Shown here in pieces: positions 42,173-49,520 of a stretch of DNA of 64,000 nucleotides. Made by a program: the position numbers and the translations under genes. The notes beneath the pieces are model-generated. The model was not told the DNA's origin. It made no database searches and saw only the letters and a program-made list of their open reading frames with translations. The DNA is taken from positions 372,001 through 436,000 of the forward strand of contig NZ_CP016312.1 in the NCBI RefSeq assembly GCF_001880325.1. Reading direction: 5' to 3'. This DNA comes from Thermus brockianus (lineage in GTDB: Bacteria > Deinococcota > Deinococci > Deinococcales > Thermaceae). Position 1 is the first letter of the stretch. Each line of letters begins with the position of its first letter.

Positions 42173-43858
42173 GTGGCCCTGCCTCTAGAACGCACGTGCC
42201 CTGCCACAGGGCTTAGGCTCTTTGGCGTTGCCGAAACCCTGGTCCGGTGGAACGCCGTAGCTGCTGTGGTCTTCCTGCTTTTGGGTTTTCTCTGGGTAAT
42301 CCCCACCACCTTGAACCGGGTTCTTGGGCCAGAAGTGGTTTCCCCCAACCTGTACTATCAGGCTACCTTCCTGCACGGCTGGAACATGCTCATTTTCTGG
42401 ATCCTCTTCTTTGAGGTGGCCCTCCTCTACTTTGCCGCTTCCGCCATTCTCAAAACGCCCTTGGCCCTGCCCCAGCTCGCGTGGGGAGGGTTCGGGCTCA
42501 TGCTAGGCGGGGCGGTCCTCATCAACTACCTGGGCATGGCCCAGCCCCTTTCGTTCCTGCCCTTTACCCCCTATGTGCCCCTAAAGGCCCCCCCTCTTTT
42601 CTACCTAGCGGTCCTCCTCTTCGCCGTGGGTGCCATCTTGGCCGTCTGCGTTTTCTTCCTCACCCTCCACCGCGCCTGGAAAACAAAGGTCTACGGCCCC
42701 TCTATGCCCCTAGCCGCTTTCGGAGCACTCACCGCCGCCATCCTGGCCACCACCACCCTCCTCTCGGGAGCGATCGCTTTCATCCCCGCTTTTCTCTGGT
42801 CCTTAGGCCTCCTACCGAGCTTAGATCCCTTGTGGTGGCGGCACACCTACTGGGGTTTCGGCCACGGAGCCCAACAGGTCAACCTGGCCGCCATGGTCAC
42901 CGCTTGGTACCTCCTGGCCCTCTTCACCGTGGGGGGCACAACTCCAAGCGAGAGGCTATCCCGCATTGCGTTTCTGCTTTACCTGCTAGGGATTAACCTG
43001 GGCTCGGCTCACCACCTCCTCACCGAACCGACGGGGGCGCTCTCTAGCGCCTGGACCTGGGTGAACACCGGCTACCTCATCCATGTGGCCGTTCTGGGAA
43101 GCTTGATTCATGCCTTTTCCGTGCCTGCAGCCATTGAACGCGGGTTGCGCATGAAGGGCTTTACCCAGGGGCTTTTCACCTGGCTCCTTCGCGCCCCTTG
43201 GGGGAATCCCGGTTTCTCCGCCCTTTTCCTTTCTGTAGTCCTCTTCGGCCTGCTGGGCGGCGTAAGCGGGGTAACCATGGGTTCCTACGACATGAACCTG
43301 AAGTGGCACAATACCCTGGCCGTGGTAGGCCACTTCAAGGGGACAGTGGTGGTGGGAACGAGTCTCGCTTTTATGGGGCTGACCTACTACCTCCTTCCGC
43401 TTCTTTTCCGCCGGAAAGTGGTTTTGCCGCGCCTGGCCGCCTGGCAACCTTGGCTCTTCGGCCTAGGGATGGCCTTGCTTTCCCTAGCGATGATGCGCCT
43501 TGGTGTGGTCTACGGCCTCCCCCGGCGGTTCGGAGATACTTTCCAGTTTGGGGGAAGCCCCTTTGGCTTCGCTTACCCCCCGGAGGCTTCTACCCTTCTT
43601 GCCGCCATGGGCATTGGCGGTGCGCTGTCCCTGGCAGGGGGGCTGCTCTTTGTCCTTCTGGTGGTGGGCTCGCTCTTTGGGGGCAAACGGCTAAGCGATG
43701 AGGAGATTCGCCTCACCTACGCCGTGCGCTCCGAGGAAGGCCCCGCCACCCCCAAAGGCGTTTACCTGCTCGCCCTGCTCTTTCTCGCCTTCTTCCTCCT
43801 GTACTATCTTTACAACCACTACTTCCTTTCCCAAGCGTGGCCCATCGGCATCCGGTAA
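42173..43858 (+). CDS. Haem-copper oxidase-family subunit I, probable nitric oxide reductase
   Basis: A 561-residue protein with about 13-14 helices, closest to B-family (ba3-type) subunit I. His68 (FLHGW) is a low-spin haem ligand; His231, His280 and His281 are the active-site metal ligands; His387 is the high-spin haem ligand. Two changes stand out. The Tyr that is cross-linked in O2 reductases (H-P-x-x-Y) is Gln235 (HGAQQ), and the second His of HFH, the other low-spin haem ligand, is Lys389 (HFKGT). Loss of the Tyr is typical of CuA-type NO reductases that evolved from B-family oxidases. It follows nirK and precedes an NsrR-like regulator. The start is GTG after AAGGAGGTG. Confidence 0.88.
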   Translation: MALPLERTCPATGLRLFGVAETLVRWNAVAAVVFLLLGFLWVIPTTLNRVLGPEVVSPNLYYQATFLHGWNMLIFWILFFEVALLYFAASAILKTPLALPQLAWGGFGLMLGGAVLINYLGMAQPLSFLPFTPYVPLKAPPLFYLAVLLFAVGAILAVCVFFLTLHRAWKTKVYGPSMPLAAFGALTAAILATTTLLSGAIAFIPAFLWSLGLLPSLDPLWWRHTYWGFGHGAQQVNLAAMVTAWYLLALFTVGGTTPSERLSRIAFLLYLLGINLGSAHHLLTEPTGALSSAWTWVNTGYLIHVAVLGSLIHAFSVPAAIERGLRMKGFTQGLFTWLLRAPWGNPGFSALFLSVVLFGLLGGVSGVTMGSYDMNLKWHNTLAVVGHFKGTVVVGTSLAFMGLTYYLLPLLFRRKVVLPRLAAWQPWLFGLGMALLSLAMMRLGVVYGLPRRFGDTFQFGGSPFGFAYPPEASTLLAAMGIGGALSLAGGLLFVLLVVGSLFGGKRLSDEEIRLTYAVRSEEGPATPKGVYLLALLFLAFFLLYYLYNHYFLSQAWPIGIR

Positions 43859-43874
43859 AACCCTTCCCTCCCAG

Positions 43875-43895
43875 CCCCCGGGGGAATCCCGGGGG
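43875..43895 (+). terminator. Intrinsic terminator of the haem-copper operon
   Basis: Stem CCCCCGGG/CCCGGGGG with a 5-nt loop followed by TTT, 16 nt after the subunit I stop. The T run abuts the -10 (TACCAT, 43898-43903) of the next gene. Confidence 0.75.
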
Positions 43896-43909
43896 TTTAC
43901 CATAGGGGC

Positions 43910-44326
43910 ATGCCCGTGCGCAGCCTTCTTCGGCGGGAAGAGTCCTATGCCCTCCATGCCCTCCTCCTTTTGGCGGAGGAACCCGGCCTATCCGCAATGG
44001 AGATCGCCCAAAAACTCAAGGCTCCACCTGCCTTCATGGCCAAGGTGCTTTCCAAGCTGGCCAAGGCGGGGCTGGTGGAAAGCCGGATGGGACGTGCGGG
44101 AGGGGTATGGCTCAAAGGCACCCCTGAAGAGATTAGCCTCCTCAAGGTCATGGAGACCCTCTCTGGCCCCGTGGCCCTGGACCTCTGCGCCACCCTAAAA
44201 CGCTGTCCCACCGAGGAGAGGCGGGGCGTCTGCTACCTCAAGCCCAACCTGGTGCGCATGAACCTAGAAATCCGGAAAGCCCTAGGGAGCCTCACCCTTA
44301 AGGACCTCCTTCCCGAAAAGGTTTGA
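43910..44326 (+). CDS. Rrf2-family regulator, NsrR-like
   Basis: A 138-residue winged-helix regulator. The helix-turn-helix covers LSAMEIAQKLKAPPAFMAKV and the wing GRAGGVWL, followed by the Rrf2 dimer helix. Three Cys in CATLKRC and GVC (C-x5-C-x8-C) sit where NsrR and IscR hold an Fe-S cluster, so NO or redox sensing is likely. It is leaderless: TACCAT (43898-43903), 6 nt, ATG. Its stop overlaps the CRP/FNR-type site of the next transcript. It probably represses NO-response genes nearby. Confidence 0.85.
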   Translation: MPVRSLLRREESYALHALLLLAEEPGLSAMEIAQKLKAPPAFMAKVLSKLAKAGLVESRMGRAGGVWLKGTPEEISLLKVMETLSGPVALDLCATLKRCPTEERRGVCYLKPNLVRMNLEIRKALGSLTLKDLLPEKV

Positions 44327-44364
44327 CCCAGGTCATGGCCCCGCCCACCCTTATCCCCCAGGCT
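44323..44364 (+). promoter_or_regulatory. Leaderless promoter with CRP/FNR-geometry site (centre -41.5)
   Basis: TTGACCCAGGTCAT (44323-44336), centre 44329.5, is exactly 41.5 bp before the ATG at 44371. CAGGCT (44359-44364) is the -10, followed by AAGGGC and the ATG. Confidence 0.72.
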
Positions 44365-44370
44365 AAGGGC

Positions 44371-44574
44371 ATGGAAGGAATCGCCCTGACGACCCCGGTC
44401 AACGAGATCTTGCGGCGTTACCCGGAAGCGGTGCGGCTTCTGAGCGGGCTTGGCCTGGACACCTGCTGCGGCGGAGCTGAGCCCCTGGAGGAAGCGGCCA
44501 GGCAGGCAGGGCGGGACCCCATAGAGGTCCTGAACGCCTTAACAAACTTCCTGCAAAAGGAGGTGCGCCAATGA
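44371..44574 (+). CDS. DUF542 protein (RIC/ScdA N-terminal domain)
   Basis: A 67-residue protein consisting only of the DUF542 domain found at the N-terminus of the RIC/ScdA di-iron proteins that repair Fe-S clusters after NO damage. The signature LGLDTCCGG is present. The haemerythrin part is absent. I chose the ATG at 44371 because it fits the leaderless promoter with the activator site at -41.5; an in-frame ATG at 44323-type position is inside that site. It overlaps the cupin gene by 4 nt (ATGA). Confidence 0.85.
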   Translation: MEGIALTTPVNEILRRYPEAVRLLSGLGLDTCCGGAEPLEEAARQAGRDPIEVLNALTNFLQKEVRQ

Positions 44575-44867
44575 ACCTGCGAGAAAAGGCCCGCTATGGG
44601 GCGGTGCGGGGTGTGGAACTTCTGGCCGACTACCCCGAGGTGCGACTGGTCCTCTTCAGCCTGCAAGGGGGCCAAGAGGTGCGGGGGAGGGGGGAGCCTC
44701 GAGTCCACCTCCTCTGCCTGGAAGGAGAGGGCACCCTCTTCGCTGGGGAACGGGAGGTCCTGGCCCGGCCAGGCACGCTCCTGGACGCCTCCCCAGGCGA
44801 GCCCCACGGGGCGCGGGCCGACCAGGGGCGTTTTTTGGTCCTCGGCATCATCACCCCCCACCCATGA
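44571..44867 (+). CDS. Small cupin-domain protein
   Basis: A 98-residue single-cupin protein: GGQEVRGRGEPRVHLLCLEG, then GEREVLARPGTLLDASPGEPHGARA. One His of the usual metal set (His in GEPHG) is clear and the first motif is reduced. It is coupled to the DUF542 gene and the small haem-copper-like membrane protein by ATGA overlaps, so the three make one NO-response transcript. The function is not known. Confidence 0.8.
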   Translation: MNLREKARYGAVRGVELLADYPEVRLVLFSLQGGQEVRGRGEPRVHLLCLEGEGTLFAGEREVLARPGTLLDASPGEPHGARADQGRFLVLGIITPHP

Positions 44868-45241
44868 TCCCCGCAAGCCGCCTGGCCCTGACCAGCGCCC
44901 TCTTTTGGTTCCTGGTAGCCAACCTCCTCGGTGTTCTAATGGGGCTTGGCGCCCTACCCCTTACCTGGAAACCGGCCCATGCCCATACGCAACTTTTAGG
45001 CTTTGTGAGCCTCATGATCTACGGCGTGGCCTACCACGCCCTGCCCCGGTTTCGGGGCGTGGTCTTCCGACGGCCTGGGCTTGCTCTCTTTCAGGTGGGT
45101 CTCGCCAACCTAGGGCTTCTGGGCATGGCCTTGGGTTGGGGGTTGGCTTGGGGCCCAACCCTTTGGGGGGTCTTCGCCGGGGTTTCTGCTGTGGCCGGGC
45201 TTCTTTTCGCCTTGTTGATGCTGGAGGTGCTGTGGGGCTAA
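44864..45241 (+). CDS. Small haem-copper-oxidase-like membrane protein
   Basis: A 125-residue protein with about four helices. HAHTQLLGFVSLMIYGVAYH, followed by ALPRF, resembles the helix with HVHAGLVGFF at 19927-20364 and helices of subunit I of NO reductases and cbb3 oxidases. The start overlaps the cupin stop (ATGA). It is expected to be co-activated with DUF542 by the CRP/FNR-type site upstream. It may bind haem; the role is unknown. Confidence 0.75.
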   Translation: MIPASRLALTSALFWFLVANLLGVLMGLGALPLTWKPAHAHTQLLGFVSLMIYGVAYHALPRFRGVVFRRPGLALFQVGLANLGLLGMALGWGLAWGPTLWGVFAGVSAVAGLLFALLMLEVLWG

Positions 45242-45284
45242 AGGACTTTTGCCCCTACGCCCTTCCCCTACCCTGGAGGCAAGG

Positions 45285-46385
45285 ATGCGCGTGCAGAGCG
45301 TCCCTCTAAAGTCGGTGGCCCTGCCTGCGGAGCACGGGGGCTGGGGCTTCACCTTGGAGCCGGTTTTCTTGGGCCTTCTCCTTGCCCCGGGGCCCGCCAC
45401 CCTGGGGATCTTCCTCCTCGGCCTTTTCGGCTTTTTGGCCCGGCACCCGCTGAAGCTCGCCTACCAGGACCTGCGGAAGGGAAAGCGCTACCCCCGCACG
45501 GACCTGGCCCTAAGGGTAGGCGCTTTTTACCTCCTCCTGGCCCTTTCGGGCCTCCTCCTCGCTGCCCTTACCGCCCAAGGGCCCTTCCTCCTGCCCCTCC
45601 TCTTGGCCCTCCCCCTTGCCGCCTACGTGGCCTACGCCGACGCCAAGAACCGGTCCCGGGAACTTTTCCCCGAGCTGGCGGCGGCCCTCTTCATGGCCGC
45701 CTTGGCCCCGGCAGGGGCGCTTGCGGGCGGCCTCGAGGCGGGGGTGGCCCTGGGAAGCTTCCTCGCCCTGGCCCTAAGGGACGTGGCCGCCCTCTACTAC
45801 GCCCGGACCCAGGTGCTAAGGGCCCGGGGCGCCTCTCCCAAGCGCTACCCCGCCTTCCTGGCCCTTTCCCTTTCGACGGCCCTAGCTTTCCTCCTCGCCC
45901 AGGGTGGCCTTCTCCCCTACCCTGTCTTCTTTGGGCTTCTGGCCCTCGCCCTTTACGGAAGCTACGCCCTCCTCCGCCCCCCGGTGCCGGCCCGGGTCAT
46001 CGGCTGGACCCAGATGGGGTTTGGCCTCCTTTTGGTCCTCCTCACCGCCTTCGGCTACACCCAGAGGGGGCTTCCCACCGCCCTTTTGGGGGTGCCAAGC
46101 CTCCACCGGCTTCTGGGGTGGGCCCTGGTGGGGCTCGCCTTCGCCCTGAGCCTTTGGCTTCTCTTCCGCAAGGAGGTGCCGCGGGCAGCCCGCTTCGCCC
46201 TGGGGCTTTACGACCTGAACGCCCTCTTGGGCCTCCTCTACCTGGCCTTGGGGGCGCCGCTATCCCCGCACCCCTTCCTGGCCCTCCTCGGGGTGGCGCT
46301 GGCCCACGCCCTGCTCCGCAGGCCCCACCCTTGGCCGGGGGTGGGGTTTTTCCTCCTGGGGCTTCTCCTCCTCGGGCACGGATAG
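45285..46385 (+). CDS. YwiC-like membrane protein
   Basis: A 366-residue protein with about ten helices. The N-terminal signature PAEHGGWGFTLEPVFLGLLL and FGFLARHPLKLAYQDL identify the YwiC-like family; Bacillus ywiC lies near the narK-fnr region, and here too the gene borders a nitrate island. The function is unknown. The ATG at 45285 has GGAGG 5 nt upstream; longer in-frame starts lack such a site. Confidence 0.8.
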   Translation: MRVQSVPLKSVALPAEHGGWGFTLEPVFLGLLLAPGPATLGIFLLGLFGFLARHPLKLAYQDLRKGKRYPRTDLALRVGAFYLLLALSGLLLAALTAQGPFLLPLLLALPLAAYVAYADAKNRSRELFPELAAALFMAALAPAGALAGGLEAGVALGSFLALALRDVAALYYARTQVLRARGASPKRYPAFLALSLSTALAFLLAQGGLLPYPVFFGLLALALYGSYALLRPPVPARVIGWTQMGFGLLLVLLTAFGYTQRGLPTALLGVPSLHRLLGWALVGLAFALSLWLLFRKEVPRAARFALGLYDLNALLGLLYLALGAPLSPHPFLALLGVALAHALLRRPHPWPGVGFFLLGLLLLGHG

Positions 46386-46432
46386 TGGCCTTACGTACTC
46401 TGGCCCCTTGAAGCCTAGGGAAGCATGGGGGT

Positions 46433-47443
46433 ATGCGCAAAGCGTGGGGCCTACTCGTCCTCCTGCCCCTGGCCCTGGCCCTCCTTTCCCTCTCCCTCCG
46501 CCTCCTCACACCCCCTCGCCCTTGGACTGAACCCATCCAGGCACCCCCCGAAACCCTCCAAACCCTCTACGCCGAGGCCCATCCCGCCGTTCTCCGCATA
46601 GAGGGCCCCGAGGGAAGCCGGGGCACGGGGTTCTTTTACGCCCGAGGCCTCGTCCTCACCGCCTACCACGTGGTGGCGGAAGGGGGGCCTTACACCCTGG
46701 TGCTCGCCAACGGCAGGCGGGCTTCGGCCCAGCTTTTGGGCTTCGCCGAACCCTTGGACCTAGCGGTGCTCTCCCCGGAAGGAGAAGCACCCAAGACCCT
46801 CCCCTTGGAAACGGAAAGGCGGCCCCGGGTGGGGGAGGCTGTGCTCCACATCGGTAACGGCCGCAACCAGTTCATCGCCCCCCGGTACGGGCGGGTGACC
46901 CGCCTCGAGGTGAGCCCCTCCCCGTTCCTCCCCCAAGGCCTCGTGGAAACCTCCCTCCCCCTCGCCCCGGGGGATTCGGGGGGGCCGGTGCTGGACGCAA
47001 GCGGGAAGGTCCTGGGGGTGGCGGTGGCCATCGGCCAGACGAAGGAGGGGTTCCGGAGCTTCTACACGCCCCTCCTGGGGCGGCAAGGGGTTCTCACCGC
47101 ATTGGAACGGGGAGAAAGGCGCTACTGGCCTTACCTGGGCCTCAGGGGGCCTAGGGCCCTCACCCCGGACCTCGCCCAACAACTTGGGCTTACGCCGGGC
47201 GGGGTGCTGGTGGGCGAGGTGGTCCCGGGTGGGGCGGCCCACCGGGCGGGGCTCAGGGGGCTGGAGTCCGGCGGCGTGCCCGACGTAATCCTCGAGGTGG
47301 ACGGCACCCCCGTGAACTCCTTTGAGGACCTCCTGCGGGAGGTGCGCAAGCGGGAGGTGGGGGAAAGGGTGCGCCTCACCGTGCGCCGAGGGGCCGAGGT
47401 CTTCCAGGTGGAAGCGGTCCTCGCCCCCTTCCCGGGGCGCTAA
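46433..47443 (+). CDS. HtrA/DegP-like serine protease with PDZ domain
   Basis: A 336-residue membrane-anchored or exported protease. An N-terminal hydrophobic segment (5-26) precedes a trypsin-like domain with His79 (TAYHVV), Asp109 (PLDLAV) and Ser182 (GDSGGPV), and a PDZ domain (about 225-330: PGGVLVGEVVPGGAAHRAGL). It probably degrades or monitors damaged periplasmic proteins. The ATG is leaderless: AAGCAT (46421-46426), 6 nt, ATG. Confidence 0.87.
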   Translation: MRKAWGLLVLLPLALALLSLSLRLLTPPRPWTEPIQAPPETLQTLYAEAHPAVLRIEGPEGSRGTGFFYARGLVLTAYHVVAEGGPYTLVLANGRRASAQLLGFAEPLDLAVLSPEGEAPKTLPLETERRPRVGEAVLHIGNGRNQFIAPRYGRVTRLEVSPSPFLPQGLVETSLPLAPGDSGGPVLDASGKVLGVAVAIGQTKEGFRSFYTPLLGRQGVLTALERGERRYWPYLGLRGPRALTPDLAQQLGLTPGGVLVGEVVPGGAAHRAGLRGLESGGVPDVILEVDGTPVNSFEDLLREVRKREVGERVRLTVRRGAEVFQVEAVLAPFPGR

Positions 47444-48414
47444 CCCATCTGGTCCCGGTAAGCGGGCACACCCGGCATCCCCTCCGCCAGGAGGACCGCC
47501 CGGGCGATGGCCCGGGCCACGGCGTCGGCGGCGTAGGCCCCTAGGCGCAAAAGGCCCATGGGCCCAACTCCCCGCCCATCCCCCAAGGCCAGGGCAAAGA
47601 CCACATCCCCGTCCAAGGGGGTGTGGGCGGGGCGGATGGCCCGGGAAAGGCCGTCCTGGGCCATGATGGCGAACCGTCTGGCCTCCGCCTTGGTGAGGGG
47701 AGCGTCCGTGGCCACCACGGCCAAGGTGGTGTTCTGGCCCAAAAGCGAGGGAAAGCGGTAGTCCTCGGGGAAACCCCGGTAGCGGGCAAGGTCGGGCAGA
47801 AGGGCCCGTTCCCCCTCGGCCAGGAAGGGCTCGGCGTAAAGCCTCCCCGTGGAAGGGTCAAAGGGGCGGCCTAGGCTGTTCACCGCCACCAGGGCCACCA
47901 CCCTAAAGCCCTCCTCCAGGCGGTAGCCCGCAAGGCCCACCCCCCCCTTGACCCCGCCCGCCACCGCCCCCGTGCCCGCCCCTACGCTACCCTCCGCCAC
48001 CTCCTCCCCTGCGGCCAAGGCGGCCCTGTAGCCCGCCTCGGGCGAGGGGAGCCGGAAGACCTTCCCCCGGCCGAGATCGTAGAGCACGGCGGCGGGGACG
48101 ATGGGCACCACCCCGGCCGGGGTGGGGAAACCCCTGCCCCTTTCCCGGAGGTAGGCCATGACCCCCTCCGCCGCCCCCAAGCCAAAAGCGCTCCCCCCGG
48201 TGAGGAGGACGGCCTGTACCCTTTCCACGGTGTTCTCGGGGAGGAGGAGGTCCGTCTCCCGCGTGCCCGGGGCTGCCCCCCGCACGTCCGCCGCCGCCAC
48301 CGCCCCCTCCTCCACCAGGACCGCGGTGCACCCGGTGCGGGCCTCGAGGTCGGTGAAGTGCCCCACCCTAACCCTAGGGAAAAGCGCCTCCTTGCCCCAC
48401 AAGGCTTCCGCCAT
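47440..48414 (-). CDS. P1-family peptidase (DmpA/S58 type)
   Basis: A 324-residue protein of the self-processing P1/S58 peptidase family, with GTRETDLLLPENTVERVQAV, LTGGSAFGLGAAEGV and the NTTLAVVATDA motif where cleavage and the new N-terminal nucleophile are expected. Substrates of this family include beta-peptides and D-amino-acid amides; here they are unknown. The ATG at 48414 is leaderless (CATACT at 48426-48421, 6 nt, ATG); an in-frame start ten codons earlier would lie upstream of that -10. Its stop overlaps the HtrA-like gene stop. Confidence 0.83.
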   Translation of the reverse strand: MAEALWGKEALFPRVRVGHFTDLEARTGCTAVLVEEGAVAAADVRGAAPGTRETDLLLPENTVERVQAVLLTGGSAFGLGAAEGVMAYLRERGRGFPTPAGVVPIVPAAVLYDLGRGKVFRLPSPEAGYRAALAAGEEVAEGSVGAGTGAVAGGVKGGVGLAGYRLEEGFRVVALVAVNSLGRPFDPSTGRLYAEPFLAEGERALLPDLARYRGFPEDYRFPSLLGQNTTLAVVATDAPLTKAEARRFAIMAQDGLSRAIRPAHTPLDGDVVFALALGDGRGVGPMGLLRLGAYAADAVARAIARAVLLAEGMPGVPAYRDQMG

Positions 48415-48458
48415 AGGGCCAGTATGGGGTAGGCTTAGGGGCAAGACAAGGAGGCGGT

Positions 48459-49520
48459 ATGTGGGAGTACCTCATCCACGGCGAACCGTCGCCCAGGCTG
48501 CAAGCTTTTTTGGAAGGGGTGGGCAAGGCGCTGGAGGCCCAGGGTTTTCGCTTCAACCCAGAGGCGGAAGCCCCCAATCTGGTCCTGAACGCCATTACCC
48601 CGGAAAACCCGAGGCCCTACCGCCGCAAGGCCCAGGCCACCTTCGTGGCCTCCGTCCTGGAGCTCCCCGAGTACCCGGAAGACCCCTTGCGCCAGCTCTA
48701 CCCTTACCTGGTCCGGGCCCTTTCCAACGTCCTCCTGGCCTACGTGCCGGGAAAAGGGGTGAAGTTCCTCACCCTGGAACTGGGGCACTACCAAGAACCC
48801 GAGGGGGAAGGCTTCTTTGAAAGGGTGGCGGCCCGCCTAAGGCCCATCGCCTGTAGCCGCCTGGTCATCAACAACCTCTTTGAGCAGGACCTCGAGCCCG
48901 AACTTTGGCACGGGGACGAGCTTACGGAGAGCATGTACCGGGCGGGGAAGAAGCTTAAGGAATGGGACCTCCTCCCCGCCCCCTTCCCCATTGAGGAGAT
49001 CCTGCCCCCTGAGGACCTCCGCCACGTGAAGCGCCTCTACGGCATCGGGGGGCTTTCCTACGGCAACCTCTCCGTGCGCAAGGACGAAAGGCGCTTCTGG
49101 ATGTCGGCCAGCGGGGTGGACAAGGCGAACCTTAGGGAGATCGGCCGGGACATCCTCATGGTGAAGGACTACGACCCCAAGCGGAACGCCATCCTCCTCT
49201 CCGTCCCCCCCCACGTGGAGCCCAGGCGGGTGAGCGTGGACGCCATAGAGCACTGGATGATCTACCGGGAACACCCCGGGGTAGGGGCCATCCTGCACGT
49301 GCACGCCTGGATGGAGGGGGTGCCCGCCACCTCCTTCAACTACCCCTGCGGCACCTACGAGCTGGCCCAGGCGGTGGCGGAGAAGGTGCGCCAAGCGCCC
49401 GACCCTACCCGGGCGGTGGTGGGACTTAAGAACCACGGGCTCACCATCACCGGGCGGAGCCTGGACGAGATTTTGGAGCGCATTGAGGGCAAGCTCATCC
49501 GCACCGTCCCCATGTCATGA
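48459..49520 (+). CDS. Class II aldolase/adducin-family protein with an extra N-terminal domain
   Basis: A 353-residue protein. Residues about 175-353 are a class II aldolase/adducin domain with GGLSYGNLSVR, the zinc-binding HVHAW motif and NHGLTITG. Residues 1-170 form a domain I do not recognise, with no signal peptide or membrane segment. The family acts on sugar phosphates or related metabolites by aldol cleavage or epimerisation. The start has AAGGAGG. It overlaps the dehydrogenase gene by 4 nt (ATGA), so both act in one pathway. Confidence 0.8.
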   Translation: MWEYLIHGEPSPRLQAFLEGVGKALEAQGFRFNPEAEAPNLVLNAITPENPRPYRRKAQATFVASVLELPEYPEDPLRQLYPYLVRALSNVLLAYVPGKGVKFLTLELGHYQEPEGEGFFERVAARLRPIACSRLVINNLFEQDLEPELWHGDELTESMYRAGKKLKEWDLLPAPFPIEEILPPEDLRHVKRLYGIGGLSYGNLSVRKDERRFWMSASGVDKANLREIGRDILMVKDYDPKRNAILLSVPPHVEPRRVSVDAIEHWMIYREHPGVGAILHVHAWMEGVPATSFNYPCGTYELAQAVAEKVRQAPDPTRAVVGLKNHGLTITGRSLDEILERIEGKLIRTVPMS

